DNA from: Bermanella sp034112325
GTDB lineage: Bacteria; Pseudomonadota; Gammaproteobacteria; Pseudomonadales; Oceanobacteraceae
Reading direction: 5' to 3'
Length of the DNA: 20,767 nucleotides
Assembly (NCBI GenBank): GCA_034112325.1
Contig: JAWUVO010000076.1
Span: forward strand, 1-20,767
Below the pieces are notes generated by a model. That model worked only from the letters and a program-made list of their open reading frames with translations, was not told where the DNA came from and made no database searches. Shown here in pieces: positions 6,479 through 14,032 of this stretch; the first letter of the stretch is position 1, and each line of letters starts with the position of its first letter. The position numbers and the translations under genes were made by a program.

Positions 6479-7933
6479 TTACAAAATTTCCCATTGACTG
6501 CCGGTATCAGAGTTGACGGCCGTGCACTTAAAGCTTTTATCAAAGCACGGCAGGAAGTCTGCCTCATGATGGGTCACATAGAGTAACGTGGTGGCTTGTT
6601 GTTGAGCTAATAAGGTGATGAAACCTAAAACTAACTGGCGGTTAGGTTCGTCTAAGCCTTGACAGGGTTCGTCCAATATAAGCAAAGCAGGTTGCTTGAT
6701 CATAGCCCTGCATATAAGTACAAGTCGTTGCTCGCCATAGCTGAGTTGATGTAACGAGCTATCAGAATGATGCGCTAGCCCCACCTGTTTAAGCCATTCC
6801 ATAGCGATATTTTTTTGGTATTGATCTACTTTATTGTATAAACCAATACTATCAAATAGTCCGCTTAGTACAGTGCTAATAACATTGGTAGTGGCTTTGT
6901 ATTGCCATTGAAGAGCTGAGCTTATAATGCCTATATGTTGTTTGATATCCCAAATACTTTCGCCGCTGCCTCGTTTAATACCAAATACAGTGAGGTCATT
7001 TGAGTAACATTGTGGGTGATCCCCAGTGATTAAATTAAGCAGGGTACTTTTTCCACAGCCATTTGGACCTAATACTGTCCAGTGTTCTCCTTGTTTAATC
7101 GTCCAGTTAAGGCTTTGAAAAATTAGCCGATCACTGTAAGCAACACGCCCATTATTTAATATCACCAAAGGCTGATCTTGCTGTAAGGTAAGATGAGCGG
7201 TACAAGGATCTTTAGGCGGGAGTGTTAAACTGGCACCATCAAATGTTAAATAAGCTTTGACGGTTTCGCTATCAAGGATTTTTTGTTTTGTACCCTGAGC
7301 CAGCAATTGACAGTTTTGTAAAAATCCAAGATGTGTGATCCAGTCAGGAACCTCATGTAATCGATTAAGGATTAAAACTAAGGTTTGTCCCTGTTGGTTA
7401 AGTGTATCTAAAGTACTTTTTAATATTTTTTGACTATTTAAATCTAGCCCATCAAATGGTTCATCAAAAACCAAGAGATCCTGCGGCTGTAATAACGCAC
7501 GAATTATAATGACTTTACGACTTTCGCCAGTACTTAACTTTCTAAAGCCTTTGTGTAATATATGTTGAATACTAAACAGAGATACCCAATGGTCAATGGT
7601 AGTTTGATCAGAATTAATTTCTAACAATAGCTGATTGACGCTGGTGCCTTCAAATACTTCGTTGGTGATATCGCTATCATCACGTTCTTTTTCACGATCT
7701 ATTAAGCGTTGCTGCTCTTCAAAACTTACAATACCCACTGATAAATTTTTAAGTCCTAATAGCTCACCTTGATGAGAGGAAAGGGTATTATTAAATAAAC
7801 TAGAAAAAGAACTTTTACCACTGCCATTACTGCCAATGAAGGCCCAGCTTTCGCCGTTTTTAATATCTAATTTTTCTACAACTAAATGGCGGTGAGGGAA
7901 AATTTCTTTAGTAAATTTATTAAAATTAATCAT
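6479..7933 (-). CDS. modF: ModF-like twin ABC ATPase
   Basis: A soluble protein with two fused ABC nucleotide-binding domains and no membrane part, matching E. coli ModF (490 residues) across most of its length, for example GEHWTVLGPNG, ITGDHPQCYSNDLT and RGSGESIWDIKQHIG. ModF is associated with molybdenum metabolism but its exact role is unsettled. Numbering from a TTG at 7942: domain 1 has Walker A GSNGSGKS (37-44), signature LSTGE (136-140) and Walker B with D160-E161; its switch region reads ILNRLHE, lacking the usual histidine, as in E. coli ModF. Domain 2 has Walker A GPNGCGKST (292-300), signature LSYGEQ and Walker B with D424-E425, followed by THHE. I chose the ATG at 7933 (484 residues) over the TTG because neither has a clear ribosome site and the ATG length fits better. 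No modABC genes are nearby. Confidence 0.9.
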   Translation of the reverse strand: MINFNKFTKEIFPHRHLVVEKLDIKNGESWAFIGSNGSGKSSFSSLFNNTLSSHQGELLGLKNLSVGIVSFEEQQRLIDREKERDDSDITNEVFEGTSVNQLLLEINSDQTTIDHWVSLFSIQHILHKGFRKLSTGESRKVIIIRALLQPQDLLVFDEPFDGLDLNSQKILKSTLDTLNQQGQTLVLILNRLHEVPDWITHLGFLQNCQLLAQGTKQKILDSETVKAYLTFDGASLTLPPKDPCTAHLTLQQDQPLVILNNGRVAYSDRLIFQSLNWTIKQGEHWTVLGPNGCGKSTLLNLITGDHPQCYSNDLTVFGIKRGSGESIWDIKQHIGIISSALQWQYKATTNVISTVLSGLFDSIGLYNKVDQYQKNIAMEWLKQVGLAHHSDSSLHQLSYGEQRLVLICRAMIKQPALLILDEPCQGLDEPNRQLVLGFITLLAQQQATTLLYVTHHEADFLPCFDKSFKCTAVNSDTGSQWEIL

Positions 7934-7976
7934 AGGGCTCAATAGATATGTTCTAAGTTACACATTATATTTTTTA

Positions 7977-9314
7977 TTAAATTAAAATAAGTTCGACTTT
8001 TTCGTTAATCACGTTTAAATCGGCTTCAGATAGAGATCGCTTAGATTGCTGTTCTTTAATTATCTTAGTTTGGATAATGACAAATTCTTTTTGCTCGTCA
8101 GTATTAGCAAACCCCATTAAATCATGCAGCGATGAAAGCAGTCTAATGGTCACGGCTACATTATTATTTGCTTGCTGTCTTATTTGTTCAAATGCTGCTG
8201 TGGCAACATCTTTAAATGTTAACACCTTGCAGACTAATCTCAGTATTCCCTGTTGGTCAAAGTGCTGCTTTGATGGGAATACTCGCACTGTAAGCCCGCA
8301 CAATACCGAGTTAAGCTTATCGACACAGGTTATTGCTGAATAAGGATCGTTAATGCCAGGAGATAGCGCACGTAAAGCAATTTCCACCAATTGGTGAATG
8401 GCAAACTCAGGGTCCTGCACAGGTGTTCTACAAGCACCCAATAAAATTCGGTCTGATATTTGTTTAATCACTTTTTCGTCAACGGTATTATCTGAGTATA
8501 CAATTGCAATAAGACTACCTTGTACCACATAATCTCCGGGGCCAAATTTACATTCAATTACCGCGTCACTTTTAGTCGCTATGGCTAATATCTCTTCTTT
8601 GTCAGTTGTTTTAACGTAGCCACTGCAGTTGGCTAACACCTTTACTTGATAAGCTAGGGCAGTAAAATCAGCACCGATAGAATCAATAGAAACGGCAGAA
8701 TTATTGTTTTTATACTCGGATGGGAATAGATGCTCAATGCCAAAATTTAGCTCTCGATAAACATCATTAATCACAACATCGGCTTGAATAGACTTTGCAA
8801 CGTGATGAATAAAATAAATTAAAACAACCACACTTAAAAACGTCATTATCAAAGCGATAATAATAGTTAACCCAGGTTTAAAAGCATAAGGTTGTTGGAA
8901 GCTAATGGCGCAGAATGCAAGAATACAAAACATAAAATTTGAGATGAAAGACCCAAGAACTACTTGAGTACCTGTATCCATCATGAAGTTACGCAGTAAA
9001 CGAGGGCCAAATTGTGATGACGCTAACGTTAAAGCAACAATCGTAATAGAAAATGCGATACTTGTAACGGTAATCATTGCGCCTGCAATAGTGCCCAATA
9101 AGGATCGCATGGCATCAATATCCATCTGATAAACCAACGGTAAAATTAGTTCGGTGCTATCAATATAAATAGCATCGATATAGACCACACAAACGGCCAG
9201 CAAGATAGAGGTTATGACCATAAAGCTAGGAACAAACCAAAAGCTGGTACGTGCTTTTTCTATTATTGGTGCAAATTTGACAATATTAAATTTCAAAATT
9301 AAGCCTTTTTCCAA
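7977..9314 (-). CDS. DUF2254 family inner-membrane protein
   Basis: A 445-residue DUF2254 protein, a widespread bacterial membrane family of unknown function. The sequence shows SFWFVP (24-29) leading into the first membrane helix, further helices near 31-50, 71-97, 117-138 and 148-170, the family motif SQFGPRLLRNF (100-110), and a soluble C-terminal half containing GPGDYV (258-263) and LSPGINDPYSA (317-327). The start is TTG at 9314, supported by AAGG six bases upstream. A second TTG at codon 7 is also preceded by AAAGG; the first in-frame ATG (codon 32) falls inside the first helix and is unlikely. It follows DUF2164 by 54 bases and precedes modF by 43, so it may be in one transcript with both. 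Function is not known. Confidence 0.88.
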   Translation of the reverse strand: MEKGLILKFNIVKFAPIIEKARTSFWFVPSFMVITSILLAVCVVYIDAIYIDSTELILPLVYQMDIDAMRSLLGTIAGAMITVTSIAFSITIVALTLASSQFGPRLLRNFMMDTGTQVVLGSFISNFMFCILAFCAISFQQPYAFKPGLTIIIALIMTFLSVVVLIYFIHHVAKSIQADVVINDVYRELNFGIEHLFPSEYKNNNSAVSIDSIGADFTALAYQVKVLANCSGYVKTTDKEEILAIATKSDAVIECKFGPGDYVVQGSLIAIVYSDNTVDEKVIKQISDRILLGACRTPVQDPEFAIHQLVEIALRALSPGINDPYSAITCVDKLNSVLCGLTVRVFPSKQHFDQQGILRLVCKVLTFKDVATAAFEQIRQQANNNVAVTIRLLSSLHDLMGFANTDEQKEFVIIQTKIIKEQQSKRSLSEADLNVINEKVELILI

Positions 9315-9369
9315 TGTCGACCTTATGCAGGGTTTTACACTTTAGTCTAATACAACTTAATAATGAGAC

Positions 9370-9615
9370 TTAGTAGGTTTGTTTTTCTAATTCATACAAG
9401 TTGTGGGTTACATCTTCGAATTTTTCTTGAAATAAGGCGCCTGCATCTTGTAGCCCTTGATTATAAAAAAAGGGTGCTAATTCTTTAGAGAAAAAATCCA
9501 GCAAAAATTCAGCTTCAAACTGACCAATATCTTGATGCATCTCTTTATCAAAATACTTTTTTAGTTTACCAACGGCTTCACTTTTTTGGCGGTCATCTAA
9601 TTTTATTTCTGACAT
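9370..9615 (-). CDS. DUF2164 family small protein
   Basis: An 81-residue acidic, soluble, helical protein matching DUF2164, a family of unknown function. Conserved features visible are the N-terminal helix with KLKKYFDKE, then DIGQFEAEFLLDFF, and the pattern FYNQGLQDA (residues 50-58). The ATG has a good AGGGG ribosome site about nine bases upstream. It lies 24 bases after the methyltransferase gene and 55 bases before DUF2254, all on the minus strand, which suggests one operon. No catalytic motif is recognisable. Confidence 0.85.
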   Translation of the reverse strand: MSEIKLDDRQKSEAVGKLKKYFDKEMHQDIGQFEAEFLLDFFSKELAPFFYNQGLQDAGALFQEKFEDVTHNLYELEKQTY

Positions 9616-9639
9616 ATACTAAACCCCTAGCTTGCTGAT

Positions 9640-10104
9640 TTATAACCAACGACGAACTGATTTACAGTATTGAGTATATTGCTCACCAAAAGCGGCGGCT
9701 AAGTGGCGCTCTTCTGGCAATATTTGAAAGCGGTTCATATAGGGAATAAATAATCCGGCAATAATAAAACCGCTAATGTGCCCATAAACACAAGCTGTAC
9801 CTACAATGAAAAATAAAAACCCTACATACATAGGATTACGGCTCACTTTATATAAGCCATTAGACACAAGAACATTACTTTTTTGAGGTTTCCTAGGGTC
9901 TACGGTGGTTTTCGCTTTTAGAAAACTAATGGCGGCTGGCAGTACAAAAGCAAAGCCCATTAGCCAAAAAGCAAAGCCCCATTCAATGGCACTAGTAATA
10001 GAAAGTGAGAATTGCGGGAGCAGGTTTGCAGATAAGATAATAATGGCGCATAACACCAAGGTTAATGGCAGTGGTGGCAGTAAAAGCTCTAGTTTTTTAA
10101 ACAT
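9640..10104 (-). CDS. ICMT/PEMT-type integral-membrane methyltransferase
   Basis: A 154-residue membrane protein of the isoprenylcysteine carboxyl methyltransferase / phospholipid methyltransferase superfamily, which uses S-adenosylmethionine at the membrane. It has hydrophobic helices near 12-30, 42-62, 94-108 and 110-124. It carries the superfamily core: GLYKVSRNPMYVG (83-95), then EERHL (131-135) and FGEQYTQYCKSVRR (139-152), where RNPMY and the EE pair form the cofactor and catalytic region in characterised members. Bacterial proteins of this type are mostly uncharacterised, so the substrate (lipid, quinone-like compound or small thiol) is unknown. It starts three bases after the acetyltransferase stop, implying translational coupling. 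Confidence 0.85.
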   Translation of the reverse strand: MFKKLELLLPPLPLTLVLCAIIILSANLLPQFSLSITSAIEWGFAFWLMGFAFVLPAAISFLKAKTTVDPRKPQKSNVLVSNGLYKVSRNPMYVGFLFFIVGTACVYGHISGFIIAGLFIPYMNRFQILPEERHLAAAFGEQYTQYCKSVRRWL

Positions 10105-10107
10105 ATA

Positions 10108-10545
10108 TTATTCTTTATCGGCGATTTTATCAGGTGATAGAGACTGCCCTGGGTTTAAAATCCAGCAACGATCCATGTGTTGCATACCAATTTTTGGGTA
10201 ATAACCACTGGCAGCAGGGCTGGCTAATAAAACAAGTTTACAGGTGTTTGCTATTTTTTGTGTGCATAGATCTATTAGTTTTTTACCAATACCAGAGTGT
10301 TGAAGTTGCTGGTCAACGGCTAGGTCAGATAAATAACAGCAATAATGGAAATCCGTTACACAGCGAGCAATGCCCACCAATTTATCACCAACCCATGCAC
10401 TATAAGTTAAGTTAGCATGATCTAGCATACCTTGAATACATTCTGCATTATCAATAGGTCGACGGGCATCTAAAGTGCTGCTTGTTAATAACTTAAGGAA
10501 CTGTTCAGCAAGAATCGGTTGGTTATATTTGTAATCAACATCCAT
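10108..10545 (-). CDS. GNAT family N-acetyltransferase
   Basis: A 145-residue acetyl-CoA-dependent acetyltransferase of the GNAT superfamily. Strand beta-4 reads YLSDLAV (71-77), followed by the pyrophosphate-binding motif A QHSGIGKKLI (82-91), which fits Q/RxxGxG/A. The later AASGYYPKIGM (111-121) is the typical GNAT YxxxGF/M segment. Substrate cannot be deduced. The ATG has AAGG about 11 bases upstream, a little far. It is the first gene of a compact minus-strand group with the membrane methyltransferase, DUF2164 and DUF2254, and sits just after the yebC terminator. A promoter is therefore expected within 10546-10618, but I could not identify a clear one. Confidence 0.88.
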   Translation of the reverse strand: MDVDYKYNQPILAEQFLKLLTSSTLDARRPIDNAECIQGMLDHANLTYSAWVGDKLVGIARCVTDFHYCCYLSDLAVDQQLQHSGIGKKLIDLCTQKIANTCKLVLLASPAASGYYPKIGMQHMDRCWILNPGQSLSPDKIADKE

Positions 10546-10618
10546 ATAGATTTAAGCCTTAGTCAGCATTAATTTAGCCGGTGTATTAAAAAATTTTAGC
10601 GAGCTACAATTACAAACA

Positions 10619-10642
10619 ATAAAAAAGCGCCGTAGCGCTTTG
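10619..10642 (-). terminator. Rho-independent terminator after the YebC-family gene
   Basis: On the minus strand AAAGCGC (10641-10635), loop TACG, GCGCTTT (10630-10624), then a continued T run ending near 10621. It lies 26 bases past the stop codon at 10668 and before the acetyltransferase gene. Confidence 0.88.
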
Positions 10643-10667
10643 TTATTGTGAGTACAAGTTTGGCCAA

Positions 10668-11384
10668 TTAAAATTCGCCATTGTGATAAATATTTTGAAC
10701 ATCGTCTAAGTCATTTAACATGTCGATAAACTTATCAAACATGAGTAAATCATCACCTGTTACTTCGGTGGTATTTTGTGGGATGAACTGGATTTCATCC
10801 ACATCAAATTCAATCTCACCCAAAGCTGAAACGATTGCAGTTTTAGCTTTAAAGTACTCTGTGTGTGGTGCAAACACAGTCACTTTACCGTCTTCACACT
10901 CAATGTCAGTTACGTCAACATCGGCTTCCATTAACGCTTCTAAAATGGCTTCTTCATCGTTACCAGGAAATACCAAAATAGCACTATGATCAAACATATG
11001 GCTAACGGCGCCAGAGGTGCCAATTTTACATTTGGTTTTAGTAAACGCCTGACGAACATCACCAAAGGTACGGTTAGGATTATCGGTTAAGCAATCTACA
11101 ATCACCATGGTACTGCCTGGGCCATAGCCTTCGTAACGGGCGGTATCAAAATCTTCACCGCCGCCACCTTTTGCTTTATCGATCGCCTTATCAATAACAT
11201 GACCAGGTACTTGGTCTTTTTTTGCACGATCAATTAAGCTACGTAGAGCAAGGTTACCATCGGGATCTAAGCCCCCTTTCTTCGCTACAACGTATATCTC
11301 ACGGCCGTATTTACTGTATACCTTGGCTTTGGCGTCAGAGGTTTTGGCCATGGACTCTTTACGGTTTTGGTAGGCGCGACCCAT
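10668..11384 (-). CDS. YebC/PmpR family protein, YeeN-like subtype
   Basis: A 238-residue member of the YebC/PmpR/TACO1 family, annotated as DNA-binding transcriptional regulators; members have more recently been linked to translation, especially easing ribosome stalling. The protein opens MGRAYQNRKESMAKTSDAKA, the short YeeN-like form rather than the MAGHSKW of classical YebC. Other marks are VPGHVIDKAIDKAKGGGGED, RYEGYGPGSTM, DNPNRTFGDVR and the end DVQNIYHN. The frame is open 25 codons further up, but the ATG at 11384 has GAGAG about seven bases upstream and matches family N-termini, so it is chosen. A promoter (11416-11444) and terminator (10619-10642) make it a single-gene unit. The classical yebC-ruvC context is absent, consistent with the paralogous subtype. 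Confidence 0.92.
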   Translation of the reverse strand: MGRAYQNRKESMAKTSDAKAKVYSKYGREIYVVAKKGGLDPDGNLALRSLIDRAKKDQVPGHVIDKAIDKAKGGGGEDFDTARYEGYGPGSTMVIVDCLTDNPNRTFGDVRQAFTKTKCKIGTSGAVSHMFDHSAILVFPGNDEEAILEALMEADVDVTDIECEDGKVTVFAPHTEYFKAKTAIVSALGEIEFDVDEIQFIPQNTTEVTGDDLLMFDKFIDMLNDLDDVQNIYHNGEF

Positions 11385-11415
11385 AATTACTCTCGTTATA
11401 CTTAAATTTTTAGTT

Positions 11416-11444
11416 ATTTTACGCGTGTTAGGCCAATATTTGAA
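11416..11444 (-). promoter_or_regulatory. Predicted promoter of the YebC-family gene
   Basis: On the minus strand TTCAAA (11444-11439), a 17-base spacer and TAAAAT (11421-11416). The -10 box matches the sigma-70 consensus at five of six positions and the -35 at four. It is correctly placed about 30 bases upstream of the chosen ATG and downstream of the hinT stop. Confidence 0.5.
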
Positions 11445-11516
11445 CCGCCTATTCGACAAACTTGCGTAGGCTTGTATGTTGGTAAATCAAAGCTCAGCTA
11501 TATAACGGCCTGTATT

Positions 11517-11876
11517 TTAACCTGGTGGCCACTGCAATTTACGGTCACCAATCACATGGTAATGCAGGTGAAAAACGCTCTGGCATGCATCGGCACCATT
11601 GTTTACCACCAATCGAAACGCATCACCAATACCAGCATCACTAGCCACTTGGTGGGCGACTAAGTTTAGGTGGCCAAGTAACATTTTATCTTCATCGGTG
11701 GCATCACATAACCTTGCAATAGGCTTTTTAGGTATCACTAATAAATGGACTGGGGCGCATGGCATTATATCTTTGAATGCTAAGCATAAGTCATCTTCGT
11801 AAACGATGTCGGCAGGGATCTCTTTGTTAATTATTTTAGTAAAAATTGTCGGCTCGGTTGGTAGCGGTTTTTGCAT
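11517..11876 (-). CDS. hinT: HIT-family purine nucleoside phosphoramidase
   Basis: A 119-residue histidine-triad hydrolase, the same length as E. coli HinT, which cleaves AMP-lysine and other adenosine phosphoramidates as a homodimer. The active-site triad reads HLHYHV (H103, H105, H107), with H105 the expected nucleophile. The start region IFTKIINKEIPADIVYEDD and HLLVIPKKPIARL are typical of the Hint branch rather than the Fhit or GalT branches. The ATG is preceded by a good AAGGGG site. It follows the MscS gene by 25 bases on the minus strand and is probably the last gene of the ATPase-MscS transcript. No functional link between them is evident. Confidence 0.94.
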   Translation of the reverse strand: MQKPLPTEPTIFTKIINKEIPADIVYEDDLCLAFKDIMPCAPVHLLVIPKKPIARLCDATDEDKMLLGHLNLVAHQVASDAGIGDAFRLVVNNGADACQSVFHLHYHVIGDRKLQWPPG

Positions 11877-11901
11877 AATAGCCCCTTAATTTATATTTTA
11901 A

Positions 11902-12714
11902 TTATTCTGGCTGGTTAGTATTAAACGCAGTATTGCTTAATAAGTTGTTGTCATCTAAAAGCTCAATAACACGCTCACTAATATCAGTAGCCATACTTTT
12001 TTCAAGTCGAACGTCAATTACATATGCCTTTACAGTCACCTTGTAATAAAAATCACGCTCGAATACAGGTGTTATTGTTGCTGCAATAGGTTTTTTTAAA
12101 AAAACATAGTGACTGCATTTAGCCGCAGATAACACTATATTTTTTAATTTTGCGATAGGTATATTAACGGGTAAATGCAGTTCAATGGCGACTAATTCAT
12201 TTAGCTCACCACTGTTAGAATTACTGATAGGCATTTTCAGCATATCTCCATTAGGAACAGTTACTAAGCTGTCATTAAATGTACGCAGCTTAGTGGTGCT
12301 TAAATCTAAACTGGTAACTTCGCCATAATGATCACCAATCTGAATCATGTCGCCGATTTTATAGCGTGGTGAAATAGCCATCATTATGCCTGCTACTAAA
12401 TTCTTTATGGCATCTTGTGAGGCTAAGCCAACTGCTAAACCCAATGACCCAAGCGATGCATAAATAACCGATTGTGGCGGCTGGATAATTCCAATTATTA
12501 TGTATATAAGTGCTAGTAGCCAAGCTGTAATACGTAAAACAGGATAAATTTGTGCCAATTGAATTCGGTACTTTGGCTGGTAATTAACAAGGGTGTTTAT
12601 CCCCCATCTTAACAACGCTAACAGCACCCAAATAAAGGCAATGGTATAGCCAATAGAGAATAAGGTAGAAAATGAAAAAAGGGATAAAAATTGTTGTAAG
12701 ACAGCGTTTTCCAT
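11902..12714 (-). CDS. MscS-family small-conductance mechanosensitive channel
   Basis: A 270-residue inner-membrane channel expected to open under membrane tension and release solutes on hypo-osmotic shock. Three transmembrane segments lie near 18-35, 56-77 and 82-112. The last is the pore-lining helix, with the MscS-type small-residue pattern ASLGSLGLAVGLASQDAIKN. The beta domain follows, with SPRYKIGDMIQIGDHYGEV (115-133) and VPNGDML (153-159), and the C-terminal alpha/beta vestibule extends to about 255. Length is close to E. coli MscS (286). The ATG is only six bases after the ATPase stop, and that TAG stop forms part of the TAGGT ribosome site, so translation is very probably coupled. 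The coupling suggests the ATPase is dedicated to this channel, which is inference. Confidence 0.93.
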   Translation of the reverse strand: MENAVLQQFLSLFSFSTLFSIGYTIAFIWVLLALLRWGINTLVNYQPKYRIQLAQIYPVLRITAWLLALIYIIIGIIQPPQSVIYASLGSLGLAVGLASQDAIKNLVAGIMMAISPRYKIGDMIQIGDHYGEVTSLDLSTTKLRTFNDSLVTVPNGDMLKMPISNSNSGELNELVAIELHLPVNIPIAKLKNIVLSAAKCSHYVFLKKPIAATITPVFERDFYYKVTVKAYVIDVRLEKSMATDISERVIELLDDNNLLSNTAFNTNQPE

Positions 12715-12720
12715 AAGTAC

Positions 12721-13902
12721 CTAGTATAAATAATTCATTGAAATTAAATAACGTATCACGATAGCTGAAATGATAAGTTTCAAAGCGTAAGCGTCACGTG
12801 GGTTGGCATCATCATTCTGATCAAGTAAACCAATAACACGAAGATGTTCAAGTATCATTTTGCTTTGGTTTAAACTAATACGAAAAATCACATGATGTTC
12901 AGATGGTGTTAGCTGACCGTGAGTAGCAATTTCAGCTAGGGTGAATAAATCTAATTGAGATAATTGTTTAAAGGAACCTGAATCAATTTCTAATGGTGGG
13001 CTAAAAAATAACTCATCTTTGCTCATACCTGAATTCAAGGTGCTCAAACAATAAAATATACCCAGTTCAATACAGCCACGACTTTTTTTAACAATGGCAT
13101 TAAGCGGGCTTTTTTCATTATTTAAATCGGTTAATGCAATGCCATTTACTTTCGTAATACCAGCATAGCTAATACGCTTTATTAACAGTTCTTTTAATTG
13201 CGCGTCGTTATAGTTGCTAATGTAGTACTCATGAGAAAAAATATCTTGAAATTGATAGCCGTAGCATAACCGACGCCATGCTTGTTGCTCACAGCCCATT
13301 ACCCATAAATGGTGTCCCCTACTGCCTAAAACAATCGCACTAAGAGCATCTACAATTACCTGTGCATTCAGGGTGCGCTGAACCAAAAAGTGAGCATTGT
13401 CTATAACAATAACAGTGGCAGGAATGGCATTAATTGTCGCTATAAAGGTATCTAGATTATCGGGTGGTGATTCAATGTTGAAGGTCTTACTTAATGTGCT
13501 TATAACGCTTTCTACATCAGTTAGTCTATGTTCTAGACTTAACGATTTGTAGCTCTGGTCGACTTTTTTTAGATGAGCAGTAAATACGTTTAAATAGGTA
13601 GATAGACCGGTACCTTTTTCGCCATAGACGATACAGCTAATATTTCTTCCTTGTTTCCAAAGTGATACCGCAAGTGGTAACACGGCATCTTCTGTACGGC
13701 TAAGAACACGCTGGTCTAAGCCACCTAACGGCCCATCAAAAAATGCGCTGGTAACCGAGTGATCAAGTGATTTATAGGCGTCTGATTGATAGAAGCGACT
13801 AACCTGGTCTAATGGCGTAGTTGTGTCTTCAGATGTCGGCATAACAAACAGCCGTATTTGCTGCCATTTTAGTTGCAGCCAACCCTTGGTTGATAATGGC
13901 AT
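12721..13902 (-). CDS. AAA/ORC-like P-loop protein with atypical Walker A, coupled to MscS channel
   Basis: A 393-residue cytoplasmic protein I do not recognise as a named gene. The layout suggests an AAA_16/ORC or STAND-like P-loop NTPase. There is a basic N-terminal stretch (WLQLKWQQIRLF, 8-19). The P-loop reads GEKGTGLST (94-102), where leucine 100 (codon CTA) replaces the normally invariant lysine. Walker B is VIVIDNAH (164-171), and a sensor-like strand reads HLWVMGCEQQAW (198-209). About 310-365 looks like a winged helix, and the tail (375-393) is hydrophobic and aromatic. Mg-coordinating Ser/Thr and Walker B Asp are present, so nucleotide may bind without normal hydrolysis. The ATG has AAGGA about seven bases upstream. 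Translation is coupled to the MscS gene, suggesting a channel regulator; this is inference. Confidence 0.72.
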   Translation of the reverse strand: MPLSTKGWLQLKWQQIRLFVMPTSEDTTTPLDQVSRFYQSDAYKSLDHSVTSAFFDGPLGGLDQRVLSRTEDAVLPLAVSLWKQGRNISCIVYGEKGTGLSTYLNVFTAHLKKVDQSYKSLSLEHRLTDVESVISTLSKTFNIESPPDNLDTFIATINAIPATVIVIDNAHFLVQRTLNAQVIVDALSAIVLGSRGHHLWVMGCEQQAWRRLCYGYQFQDIFSHEYYISNYNDAQLKELLIKRISYAGITKVNGIALTDLNNEKSPLNAIVKKSRGCIELGIFYCLSTLNSGMSKDELFFSPPLEIDSGSFKQLSQLDLFTLAEIATHGQLTPSEHHVIFRISLNQSKMILEHLRVIGLLDQNDDANPRDAYALKLIISAIVIRYLISMNYLY

Positions 13903-13980
13903 AGGTTTTCCTTTTATTTTAATCAGTATGCCAGTGTGGACTAAAAGCCGCTACACAGTATTGATATTTTATAGCGCATA

Positions 13981-14014
13981 TAAAAAAACCGCTTATGATA
14001 ATCACAAGCGGTTT
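13981..14014 (-). terminator. Rho-independent terminator of the glnE-ilvE transcript
   Basis: On the minus strand AAACCGCTT (14014-14006), an 11-base loop that can pair internally, AAGCGGTTT (13994-13986), then a run extending to seven T residues. It starts 19 bases beyond the ilvE stop codon. Confidence 0.9.
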
Positions 14015-14032
14015 CTCAGCAAATTAATGGGG

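Noticed and set aside
10134..10415. Plus-strand open frame opposite the acetyltransferase gene
   Set aside because: It lies wholly antisense to a clear GNAT gene, has no family similarity and no ribosome site, so it is a shadow frame.
11385..11459. Longer 263-residue version of the YebC-family protein
   Set aside because: The extra 25 codons overlap the predicted promoter and have no family similarity, while the ATG at 11384 has a ribosome site and gives the standard N-terminus.
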